From contig NZ_JACOPX010000001.1 in assembly GCF_015461835.1 (NCBI RefSeq), positions 186,001 through 250,000 of the forward strand: 64,000 bases of DNA, written 5' to 3'. Origin of the DNA: Pseudomonas neuropathica (lineage in GTDB: Bacteria; Pseudomonadota; Gammaproteobacteria; Pseudomonadales; Pseudomonadaceae). A program made the translations under genes and the position numbers. Positions 8,971-16,778 of this stretch are shown in pieces. Below the pieces are notes generated by a model. That model was given only the letters and a program-made list of their open reading frames with translations. It was not told where the DNA came from and did not search any database. Position 1 is the stretch's first letter. The number at the start of each line of letters is the position of its first letter.

Positions 8971-9118
8971 GCCCTCACCCTAGCCCTCTCCCGGAGGGAG
9001 AGGGAACTGACCGAGGTGTTCTGGCGAGTTACGCCGACCTGATATATCGAGCCGAACTCAAGTTTTGACAGCAACAGAGATCGGCCCCCTCTCCCTCCGG
9101 AGATGGCTGGGGTGAGGG
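8971..9118. repeat. Dispersed MITE-like element, copy 1
   Basis: 148-bp element with ~30-bp imperfect terminal inverted repeats: one end reads CCCTCACCCTAGCCCTCTCC and the other, complemented, CCCTCACCCCAGCCATCTCC. Each end also contains a local CTCCCnnnGGGAG hairpin. A related copy lies at 60118-60283. It separates cobN from the AAA+ gene and makes no apparent protein. Confidence 0.75.
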
Positions 9119-9132
9119 TAGCTTTTGAGCGG

Positions 9133-12100
9133 CTACATATCTTCCTCAATATCCAACAGCAGATTCTCCAGCGCCTCTTTATAAGCCCCCGGCTCCTGCC
9201 ACATCCCGCGCTGCTGCGCCTCCAGCATGCGCTCGGTCATATCGCGCAGCGCATGCGGATTATGCTCTCGCACAAAATCCCGCGTCGCCGGATCGAGCAA
9301 GTAGGCATCCGCCAACAACGCGTACTGGTGGTCATCGATCAACTGCGTCGTTGCATCGAACGCGAACAGGTTATCAACCGTCGCGGCCATTTCGAACGCG
9401 CCTTTATAGCCGTGGCGCTTGACCCCGTCGATCCATTTCGGATTGGCCGCTCGCGAGCGGATCACCCGGTTCAGCTCTTCTTTCAAGGTGCGAATCTTCG
9501 GCAGATCAGGCTGGCTGTGATCGCCGTGATAACTCGCCGCCGCTTCACCGCGCAGGCTTTCCACCGCTGCGAGCATGCCGCCCTGGAACTGGTAGTAATC
9601 ATTGGAATCGAGCAGGTCGTGCTCGCGGTTGTCCTGATTCTGCAGCACCGCTTGTACCTGACTCAGGCGCTGAACGAATTGCTCGCGCGCAGCGGTGCCT
9701 TCGTCGGCACCGCCGTAAGCATAAGCGCCCCAGTTCAGATAAACCTCAGCGAGATCTTCACGGCTCTGCCACAAGCGACCGTCGATGGCGCCCTGCACGC
9801 CTGCGCCGTACGCGCCGGGTTTGGCGCCGAAGATCCGCCATCCGGCCTGACGCCGCGCGGTGTCCTCATCGAGGCCCGATTGCCGCAGCGCCTCGCGCTC
9901 GGCACGCACCTTCGCGGCCAACGGGTTGAGATCATCCGGCTCGTCCAGCGCGGCTACCGCTTGCACGGCAGCGTCGAACAGGCGAATCAGGTTGGCGAAG
10001 GCATCGCGGAAAAACCCGGAGACTCGCAGCGTGACATCGACGCGCGGACGGTCGAGCAGGCTCAGCGGCAGAATCTCGAAATCATCAACGCGCTGACTGC
10101 CGGTGGCCCACACCGGACGCACGCCCATCAGTGCCATGGCCTGGGCGATGTCGTCGCCACCGGTGCGCATGGTCGCGGTGCCCCACACGGATAATCCGAG
10201 CTGGCGCAGGTGATCGCCGTGGTCTTGCAGGTGCCGTTCCAGAATCAATGTCGCCGACTGGAAACCGATGCGCCACGCGGTGGTGGTCGGCAGGTTGCGC
10301 ACATCGACCGAGTAGAAGTTGCGGCCGGTGGGCAGCACGTCAAGGCGACCACGGCTGGGGGCACCGCTGGGGCCGGCGGGGACGAAGCGACCGCTGAGGG
10401 CGTCGAGCAGGCCGCGCATTTCGGCGGGGCCGCAGGCATCGAGGCGTGGGGCGACGACTTCGCGCAGGGACTGGATGATCGCATTTACATCAGACCACCC
10501 CGATCCCTGTGGGAGCGAGCTTGCTCGCGAAAGCTGTATGTCAGTGAATGAAGTGTTGGCTGATACGACGCCTTCGCGAGCAAGCTCGCTCCCACATGGA
10601 TCGTGCAGGGCTTGGGAGATCAGTTGGGTGGCAAACAGTTCGAGGCGTTCGCGGGTATCGCCGGCGCTACGCCAGACTTCATCGCTTTGCGATTGCAGCT
10701 CTGGCGGGCGAGGACCGGTCCATGGATCGGCCAGCGCGCAATCGAGCGGGTCGAAACCGAGTTCGAATGCTTTGGCCAGTGCTCTCAGCAGACTCGACTG
10801 TGCGCCTTTCCCGTCTCCGCGCGGAATCCGTAGCAGCGCCAGCAACGTATCGATCCGCAGACGCCCCGTCGGCGATTCACCAAAAATGTGCAAACCATCG
10901 CGAATCTGCGATTCCTTCAAATCACACAAATACGTATCCAGGCGCGGCAACCAGATCGCCGCGTCAGCATCACTGTCCAGCGCCGCATCGAGTTGCAGTT
11001 CGCGGTCGATCTGCGTCTCGCGGACCAATAGCAGAATGTCGCGCTGCAGTTCACGGGCGCGGCGCGGATCAAGCAGCTGCGCTTCGTAATACTCGTCGGC
11101 CAGCAGCTCCAGATTGCGCAACGGGCCGTAGGTTTCGGCACGGGTCAGCGGCGGCATCAGATGATCGATAATCACCGCTTGCGTGCGCCGTTTGGCCTGC
11201 GCGCCCTCGCCCGGATCGTTGACGATAAACGGATAGATATTCGGCAGCGGCCCGAGCAACGCATCCGGCCAGCAATTCTCCGAAAGACCGACGCCTTTGC
11301 CCGGCAGCCATTCGAGGTTGCCGTGTTTGCCAACGTGGATCACGCCGTGGGCGCCGTAGGTGTTGCGCAACCAGAAATAGAACGCCAGATAAGCGTGCGG
11401 CGGCACCAGATCAGGGTCGTGATAGACCGCACTCGGGTCAACCTGATAACCGCGCGCCGGCTGAATACCGACAAACGTCAGGCCGAAGCGCAGACCGGCA
11501 ATCATCATGCGACCGTCGCGGCACATCGGATCGTTTTGCGGCGCGCCCCAGCGTTCGATCACAGCGCTGCGATTGGCCTCGGGCAGCGCGTTGAACATCG
11601 TCAGATAAGCGTCCATCGCCAGGCTTTGCTGGCACGGACGCAGATCAATAGTGTCGAGATCGTTGCTGACGCCACCGAGCAATTGCTCGATCAACTCGGT
11701 GCCGCTATTCGGCAGTTCAGCGGTGAGCGGATATCCCTCAGCCTGCAATGCACGCAGGATGTTCAGCGCCGCCGCCGGCGTGTCGAGACCGACACCGTTG
11801 CCGATGCGCCCATCACGGGTCGGATAGTTGGCGAGGATCAATGCGATGCGTTTTTCGCCATTCGGCACCCGCGCCAGATCAATCCAGCGCCGCGCCAGTT
11901 CAGCGACAAAATCCATGCGCTCAGGTTGCGCGCGGTAGCAGACGACATCGGACTGACTGCGCTCACTGCGCCAGGCCAGATCCTTGAAACTGATCGGCCG
12001 GCTGATGATGCGCCCGTCGAGTTCCGGCAAGGCAATGTGCATGGCCAGATCCCGTGGCCCCAGGCCTTGCTCGCTGTCGCGCCAGCCGGGCTCGTTGTCC

Positions 12101-12981
12101 TGCGCACAGATTGCCTGGATCACTGGGATATTGCGGCGAAACGGTCGCAGATGCGGCGCTTCCGGACTGGATTGAGCGAAACCGGTGGTGTTGAGAATCA
12201 CCCCGGCCTCGACCTCGTCCAGCCAGTCCTCGACCACCGTCAGACAGCCTGGTTCTTTCAGACTGGCCACCGCGATCGGCAGCGGATTCAGCCCCGCCGC
12301 TTGCAAGCGCTGGCAGAACACATCGATGAACGCGGTGTTCGCCGCTTGTAGATGCGAGCGGTAAAACAGCACCGCCGCGACCGGTTGCTCAGGCAGCCAT
12401 TCGGCCTGCCAGTCACTCAGTGCAGCGGTGTTTTTAGTCGGGTGGTAAATCGCCGTGCGTGGCAGGGTTTGCGGCTCGTCCCACGAGTAATCACGGGCGA
12501 GCCAACGGTTGGCCATGCAGCGGAAGAAATCCAGTGCATTGCCCAGCCCGCCCTGACGCAGGAATTGCCAGAGGCGATCACGATCCACAGCGTTGACGGT
12601 GCTCAGGTCGCTGAGTTCCGGATCAGGACGGTCATCGCCCGGCACCAGAATCACCTGCACACCGCGCTCGGACAGTTCGATCAGACGCTCGACGCCGTAG
12701 CGCCAATAGGCGATGCCGCCGTGCAGCGAGATCAGGATCACCTTGGCGTGGCGCAGCACTTCATCGACGTACAGATCGACCGAAGCGTGATTCTGCACCT
12801 GCATCGGGTTGGCCAGACGCAGGCTCGGGTAATCTTCCGGCAACTGCTGCGCGGCTTCGGCGAGCAGCGCGAGACTGGAGTCGCCGCTGCACAGGATCAC
12901 CAGCTCGGCGGGGGTTTGGCCAAGGTCGGCAATGTTGTCATCCGAGACGAAACCGCCGGGCTGAGTCCTGAGCAGGTGCAT
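9133..12981 (-). CDS. cobN: Cobaltochelatase subunit CobN
   Basis: 1282-aa large subunit of the aerobic-pathway cobaltochelatase, which inserts cobalt into hydrogenobyrinate a,c-diamide. Typical signatures are VIHVGKHGNLEWLPGKGVGL and the C-terminal WIDGVKRHGYKGAFEMAATV. The ATG lies three bases after the cobW stop, so the two are cotranscribed under the cobalamin riboswitch. The oddity is at residues ~794-826 (DPCGSELAREGVVSAN and following), which are encoded by a complete REP doublet lying in frame between LISQALH and DVNAIIQSLREVV. The frame stays open through it and both flanks look like normal CobN, so the protein may still work with an extra loop. Confidence 0.95.
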   Translation of the reverse strand: MHLLRTQPGGFVSDDNIADLGQTPAELVILCSGDSSLALLAEAAQQLPEDYPSLRLANPMQVQNHASVDLYVDEVLRHAKVILISLHGGIAYWRYGVERLIELSERGVQVILVPGDDRPDPELSDLSTVNAVDRDRLWQFLRQGGLGNALDFFRCMANRWLARDYSWDEPQTLPRTAIYHPTKNTAALSDWQAEWLPEQPVAAVLFYRSHLQAANTAFIDVFCQRLQAAGLNPLPIAVASLKEPGCLTVVEDWLDEVEAGVILNTTGFAQSSPEAPHLRPFRRNIPVIQAICAQDNEPGWRDSEQGLGPRDLAMHIALPELDGRIISRPISFKDLAWRSERSQSDVVCYRAQPERMDFVAELARRWIDLARVPNGEKRIALILANYPTRDGRIGNGVGLDTPAAALNILRALQAEGYPLTAELPNSGTELIEQLLGGVSNDLDTIDLRPCQQSLAMDAYLTMFNALPEANRSAVIERWGAPQNDPMCRDGRMMIAGLRFGLTFVGIQPARGYQVDPSAVYHDPDLVPPHAYLAFYFWLRNTYGAHGVIHVGKHGNLEWLPGKGVGLSENCWPDALLGPLPNIYPFIVNDPGEGAQAKRRTQAVIIDHLMPPLTRAETYGPLRNLELLADEYYEAQLLDPRRARELQRDILLLVRETQIDRELQLDAALDSDADAAIWLPRLDTYLCDLKESQIRDGLHIFGESPTGRLRIDTLLALLRIPRGDGKGAQSSLLRALAKAFELGFDPLDCALADPWTGPRPPELQSQSDEVWRSAGDTRERLELFATQLISQALHDPCGSELAREGVVSANTSFTDIQLSRASSLPQGSGWSDVNAIIQSLREVVAPRLDACGPAEMRGLLDALSGRFVPAGPSGAPSRGRLDVLPTGRNFYSVDVRNLPTTTAWRIGFQSATLILERHLQDHGDHLRQLGLSVWGTATMRTGGDDIAQAMALMGVRPVWATGSQRVDDFEILPLSLLDRPRVDVTLRVSGFFRDAFANLIRLFDAAVQAVAALDEPDDLNPLAAKVRAEREALRQSGLDEDTARRQAGWRIFGAKPGAYGAGVQGAIDGRLWQSREDLAEVYLNWGAYAYGGADEGTAAREQFVQRLSQVQAVLQNQDNREHDLLDSNDYYQFQGGMLAAVESLRGEAAASYHGDHSQPDLPKIRTLKEELNRVIRSRAANPKWIDGVKRHGYKGAFEMAATVDNLFAFDATTQLIDDHQYALLADAYLLDPATRDFVREHNPHALRDMTERMLEAQQRGMWQEPGAYKEALENLLLDIEEDM
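10509..10595. repeat. REP doublet inside the cobN coding sequence
   Basis: Inverted REP arms at 10509-10531 and 10573-10595 are perfectly complementary over 23 bases with a 41-base spacer. The core is GTGGGAGCGAGCTTGCTCGC. Unlike the other copies in this window it lies within an intact reading frame. Confidence 0.93.
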
Positions 12982-12984
12982 GGC

Positions 12985-14058
12985 TTAAACGCTGAGCGCA
13001 GCGCGCAGTTGCGCTTCGAGTTGCGCGGCGTCGAGTTCCTGACCGATCAACACCAGCCGCGTGACGCGCGCTTCATCAGCACCCCACTGGCGGTCGAAAT
13101 GTTTGTCGAAACGCGTGCCCACGCCCTGGATCAACAAGCGCATCGGCTTGTTCGGAATGGCGGCGAAACCTTTGACGCGCAGGATACCGTGCTTGACCAC
13201 CAGTTGCGTCAGGGCGTCGAGCAACAGGCTTTCGTCGGCTTGTGGCAGTTCGATGGAGATCGAATCGAAAGCGTCGTGATCGTGGTCATCGTGGTCGTCA
13301 TCGCCTTCACCGTGGTGGTGATCATGATGGCTGTGGCGGCTGTCGATGTGTTCCTCGGAGCCGGCGCCGAGGCCAATCAGTACGTCCAGCGGCAGACGGC
13401 CGTTGCTGGCTTCGATGATTTTCACTGCTGGCGGCAGCTCTTCGGCGACTTCAGCGCGGACACGAGCGAGGTCTTCCGCGCTGGTCTGGTCGGCCTTGTT
13501 AAGGATCACCAGGTCGGCGCTGGCCAGTTGATCGGCGAACAGTTCGTGCAGTGGCGATTCGTGGTCGAGGTTCGGGTCGAGTTTGCGCTGCGCATCAACC
13601 TGATCCGGGAACGCGGCGAAAGTGCCAGCGGCGACGGCCGGGCTGTCGACCACGGTGATCACCGCGTCAACGGTGCAGGCGCTACGGATTTCCGGCCACT
13701 GGAAGGCTTGCACCAGCGGTTTTGGCAGAGCCAGGCCCGAGGTTTCAATAAGGATATGGTCAAGATCACCGCGACGGGCAACCAGTTCACGCATGACCGG
13801 GAAGAACTCTTCCTGGACGGTGCAGCACAGGCAGCCGTTGGCCAGCTCGTAAACGCGGCCGGTGGCTTCTTCTTCGGTGCAACCGATGGTGCATTGCTTG
13901 AGGATTTCACCGTCAATGCCCAACTCGCCAAACTCGTTGACGATCACCGCAATGCGACGGCCCTGCGCGTTGTCGAGCATGTGGCGCAGCAGCGTGGTCT
14001 TGCCCGAGCCGAGGAAGCCGGTGACGATGGTGACGGGGAGTTTGGCCAGTGTTTTCAT
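12985..14058 (-). CDS. cobW: CobW-family GTPase / cobalt metallochaperone
   Basis: 357-aa COG0523 GTPase. The P-loop is VTGFLGSGKTTLLRH near the N-terminus; the CxCC metal motif reads NGCLCCTVQEEF; the base-recognition motif is LVILNKADQ. A histidine/aspartate-rich loop (SRHSHHDHHHGEGDDDHDDH) just before the C-terminal domain suggests metal binding. The ATG at 14058 has AAGGG upstream; an in-frame extension has no ribosome site. Family knowledge places CobW in GTP-dependent delivery of cobalt to the CobN chelatase, and here it is the first gene of that operon, about 110 bases below a cobalamin riboswitch. Confidence 0.95.
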   Translation of the reverse strand: MKTLAKLPVTIVTGFLGSGKTTLLRHMLDNAQGRRIAVIVNEFGELGIDGEILKQCTIGCTEEEATGRVYELANGCLCCTVQEEFFPVMRELVARRGDLDHILIETSGLALPKPLVQAFQWPEIRSACTVDAVITVVDSPAVAAGTFAAFPDQVDAQRKLDPNLDHESPLHELFADQLASADLVILNKADQTSAEDLARVRAEVAEELPPAVKIIEASNGRLPLDVLIGLGAGSEEHIDSRHSHHDHHHGEGDDDHDDHDHDAFDSISIELPQADESLLLDALTQLVVKHGILRVKGFAAIPNKPMRLLIQGVGTRFDKHFDRQWGADEARVTRLVLIGQELDAAQLEAQLRAALSV

Positions 14059-14167
14059 CGGTATGCCCTTTGGCAAGCGGCGGGCATACGGGACGAGAAC
14101 CGACAACGCGCGTGCGCGCCGGAAGCGTTCGCCACCGGATCACCCCGCCCGGTTGTAGTGAGAATCT

Positions 14168-14362
14168 GTGACGAGGCAGGTCTCCTGGCTGACGGTGTTC
14201 AGGCGCTGGGCCTGGCGTTTGCTGCGCCTTCCCGCTGGCTCATCGATTGAGCTGGCAGTGGCGTGGCAGCGAACATCACCGTTCACAGTTGCGGGGGCAG
14301 CCGCGGCATTGACCGCGTTCCCTTCTTAGCTTCAGCAAGCGCCGAAGAACCTCGAAAGCGCA
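14168..14362 (-). promoter_or_regulatory. Cobalamin riboswitch controlling cobW-cobN operon
   Basis: Read on the minus strand, the conserved core GCTGCCCCCGCAACTGTGA is present, preceded by GGGAACGCGGT and followed near the 3' end by the B12 box AGCCAGGAGACCTGCC (14175-14190). The element ends about 110 bases before the cobW ATG. In this class adenosylcobalamin binding represses downstream expression, so the chelatase operon should be off when B12 is plentiful. Confidence 0.95.
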
Positions 14363-14654
14363 AGGCTACGCATGCACGGCAGGCGGGTCAACGCCTGGAT
14401 CATTGTGGTTATAAGGGCAGCAACTTTTTCATCTAATGATCGCGAACACTTCTCACTTAAAAAGTAGTTGTAAGTTATGTCTTACATGCTCTATCCGTTA
14501 CATAAAAAAACCACCACCGAGTTAAACCCTGAAATAGAGCGGCTGCGCGCATTCGATTACATATATTTACAAAAACCCAATTGATAAATAAATACAAGAT
14601 ATGAACGATGAGTTCGCACAAGGACTATGAGTCTCTCAAGAAAGGATTTCTTGC
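14363..14654 (+). promoter_or_regulatory. AT-rich control region of the unknown biosynthetic operon
   Basis: This stretch is clearly richer in A+T than its neighbours. A possible promoter has TTTACA at 14566-14571 and TAAATA at 14589-14594 with 17-base spacing; it matches only moderately. A dyad TGTAAG-6-CTTACA lies at 14469-14486 and could be an operator. The minus-strand promoter for the cobW riboswitch transcript must also lie in or near this stretch. No regulator gene is adjacent. The base composition hints that the operon was acquired. Confidence 0.4.
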
Positions 14655-14723
14655 ATGGCTGATTATTATCAGTATTTGATTCTGCCTGTTTCTTTCCTGC
14701 ACCCATGGGTATCCACAACATGA
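14655..14723 (+). CDS. Candidate 22-aa peptide overlapping the start of the dioxygenase gene
   Basis: Short ORF beginning MADYYQYLILPVSF and ending in STT, aromatic and hydrophobic. It has a good ribosome site (AAAGGA at 14641-14646, eight bases before the ATG). Its TGA overlaps the ATG at 14720 (ATGA), which is the natural start of the dioxygenase if the 29-bp duplication is ignored. That ATG has no ribosome site of its own, so the small ORF could be a coupling leader. A peptide precursor role is possible but unsupported. Family unknown. Confidence 0.4.
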   Translation: MADYYQYLILPVSFLHPWVSTT

Positions 14724-14735
14724 GTGCCGGTAACG

Positions 14736-14793
14736 CGTTACGGCTTTCAAGTGATGCCGGACTACGTTACGGCTTTCAAGTGATGCCGGACTA
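14736..14793 (+). repeat. Perfect 29-bp tandem duplication in dioxygenase start region
   Basis: Two identical adjacent 29-base copies, 14736-14764 and 14765-14793, each beginning CGTTACGGCTTTCAAG and ending CCGGACTA. Because 29 is not a multiple of three, the second copy shifts the frame. With one copy removed, the ATG at 14720 reads MSAGNALRLSSDAGLKELSE and runs straight into the dioxygenase frame. Confidence 0.95.
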
Positions 14794-14853
14794 AAGGAAC
14801 TTTCCGAACTACTGCGCAATTGCCACTATGCGCACAGTGTTCACTATCCAGCA

Positions 14854-15501
14854 TTGGATGTTGCGCTGCTGGGACGCGAAGCATGCCGGACATTCGATGC
14901 GACCTGGGAGCATTTGCATACCGATGCGTACCTCAGCGCAGAGAACGGTCTTCGCGAACGACGCATCTGCAAGTTCCAGTATCGCCAACGGGAACGCCAG
15001 TGGACGGCGCTGCAAGACTGCCACTTTTTTCAAGCCGAGACCGACAACCCGCTGTTGGGCGGGGTGCAGCGCACCTACACCCGCTGCGAGGCGACGTTCA
15101 TTGACTCCCCGATTCTGCAGACACTGCTGGCCGCCGACCTGGCACTGATGGACATGGCGCTGGGCCCGCGCGACTGGCTCGTGACCTGCCATCAGTTCCG
15201 TATCCTCTGCGATCAAGGCAATGCTGGCCAGGCCACCCCTGAGGGCCGACACCGCGACGGGCACGATTTTGTCTTTCAACACCTGATTCAACGTCAGCAT
15301 GTCATCGGTGGCGAAAGCCGGATATTTGATGAAGAAGGTCGCCAAGTATTCAGTGCAACTTTGACTGACTATCTGGAAACCGTCGTCTTGAATGACCGAA
15401 TACTTCTACATGAAGTTTCCCCACTGCAAACATCGAGCATTAATTCGGATCGCGGCAGTCGCGATATGTTGATTATCGACTTCGACCTGGCGGACTACTA
15501 A
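14854..15501 (+). CDS. 2OG-Fe(II) dioxygenase, amino-acid hydroxylase type (N-terminus frameshifted)
   Basis: Member of the 2OG-Fe dioxygenase family (PF10014) that includes the Bacillus L-isoleucine hydroxylase. The iron facial triad is visible: H133-R-D135 within RHRDGHDFVFQHLI and the distal H186 in RILLHEVSP. An arginine in SRDMLIIDF probably binds 2-oxoglutarate. The coordinates use the first in-frame conventional start, a TTG without a clear ribosome site. The natural protein probably began at the ATG at 14720, about 35 residues longer, but a 29-bp duplication puts that ATG out of frame. The gene may therefore be poorly expressed. It is first in an overlapping operon (TAATG to the next gene). 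Likely role: hydroxylation of a free aliphatic amino acid; exact substrate unknown. Confidence 0.8.
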   Translation: MDVALLGREACRTFDATWEHLHTDAYLSAENGLRERRICKFQYRQRERQWTALQDCHFFQAETDNPLLGGVQRTYTRCEATFIDSPILQTLLAADLALMDMALGPRDWLVTCHQFRILCDQGNAGQATPEGRHRDGHDFVFQHLIQRQHVIGGESRIFDEEGRQVFSATLTDYLETVVLNDRILLHEVSPLQTSSINSDRGSRDMLIIDFDLADY

Positions 15502-16778
15502 TGAATCATTCGACTCATGCACTTTCAGTCAGTACCCCCCTCGCGCACAACTTCATCATTGAACAGTTTCAACAGGCGTGCGCACGAAGAACTTCCACAC
15601 TATCGCTGACCGCCAATGAAAACATATTGTCCGAGACTGCACGCGCGCTAGGACAGAATCGTCATTACGAGCGTTACTTGTTCAATGCACAGGCCATTGA
15701 CGGTCAATGCTATGCCGCCGAATTCAATGGTATGCAGGTCGAACACTTCCCCGAAGTCGAAACATTAAAGGTTTTGGCGACCCAAGCCGTGCAGGCAATG
15801 TTCAACGCGCCGTTCGTCGAATACCGCGTGCTCTCCGGCGTGCACTGCACGCTGAGCGTGCTGGCCGCCCTGACCGAGCCGGGCGACTGCGTATTATCAC
15901 TGGCGCCCGAAAGCGGCGGGCATTTCGCAACCGGGCCTCTGGTGCAGAAGATGGGCCGGCACAGCGTCTTTTTGAAACTGACGGCTGACGGACAAATTGA
16001 TCTCGGGGATGTTGATCGGCAACTCCAGGCGTGCGGTGTACAACCGGCAGCCGTACTGCTCGACCATGGTCTGACCACACGGGCAATCGCCCTTAAACCA
16101 CTGCGCGCGCTGCTGAACCGCCGGGGCTTTGAGCGGACACTGATCATCTACGATGCGTCGCACACTCTGGGCCTCATCGCCGGGAAGGCCTTTCCCAACC
16201 CGCTTGACGAGGGGGCGGATATTCTTCAAGGCAACACCCACAAATCCCTGGCAGGTCCGCACCGGGCACTGATCGTCTGCCGGCGTGCCGATCTGGCCCA
16301 GCGGATCGAGCAAACGCTCAGCGGTGCGCTGGTGTCCTCGCCCAATCTGCCCGGTCTGCTGCAACTGTTCGTCAGCCTGCTGGAAACCCAGCGCTACGGC
16401 CAGGCCTACGCCCAACGCATGTGCGTCAATACTCGCCAGTTGCACGACGCACTCGCCGACCTGCCGGGCTGGACGCTGCACCCCTCCGACACGCACCTGC
16501 TGTTGCTCGAAGGCGAACTGGCCCGGCAAGCGGCGCAGCAGCTCAATGAACTGGGGATCCGGATCAACAATAAACAGATCAATGGCCGCGACTGCCTGCG
16601 CTTCGGTCTGCAGGAAATCACTCGTCTGGGCATCAGCAGCGAAGACCTGGATGCCTTGGCGCACATCATTCGCAATGTCTTGAGCGGTGGCGCCAACGGC
16701 GTGGACCGGATTCGTCTGGCTCACATTTGCCAGCGCCTGAACCGGGTCCACTACAGCTTCGATCAGGAGGTTGACTAA
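15501..16778 (+). CDS. SHMT-fold PLP-dependent enzyme
   Basis: 425-aa fold-type I PLP enzyme most like serine hydroxymethyltransferase. Matches to SHMT are LTANEN (E40; SHMT has ASEN), ESGGHF (H141), YDASHTLGL (D218, H221) and the Schiff-base lysine K248 in NTHKSLAGPHR. The tyrosine/glycine-rich stretch that follows ASEN in true SHMT and helps bind folate is not recognisable here. This suggests an aldol or retro-aldol reaction, or a side-chain transfer, on a beta-hydroxy amino acid rather than one-carbon transfer. It overlaps both neighbours by one base (TAATG). A housekeeping glyA role is unlikely given this operon. Confidence 0.85.
   Translation: MNHSTHALSVSTPLAHNFIIEQFQQACARRTSTLSLTANENILSETARALGQNRHYERYLFNAQAIDGQCYAAEFNGMQVEHFPEVETLKVLATQAVQAMFNAPFVEYRVLSGVHCTLSVLAALTEPGDCVLSLAPESGGHFATGPLVQKMGRHSVFLKLTADGQIDLGDVDRQLQACGVQPAAVLLDHGLTTRAIALKPLRALLNRRGFERTLIIYDASHTLGLIAGKAFPNPLDEGADILQGNTHKSLAGPHRALIVCRRADLAQRIEQTLSGALVSSPNLPGLLQLFVSLLETQRYGQAYAQRMCVNTRQLHDALADLPGWTLHPSDTHLLLLEGELARQAAQQLNELGIRINNKQINGRDCLRFGLQEITRLGISSEDLDALAHIIRNVLSGGANGVDRIRLAHICQRLNRVHYSFDQEVD

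Noticed and set aside
9133..12981. cobN as a pseudogene disrupted by a repeat
   Set aside because: The frame is uninterrupted from start to stop and both flanks of the REP doublet read as normal CobN, so I keep it as an intact gene with an extra segment.
14608..14679. 23-codon plus-strand ORF overlapping the 22-codon ORF
   Set aside because: It lacks a good ribosome site and does not connect to the next gene, unlike the ORF at 14655-14723.
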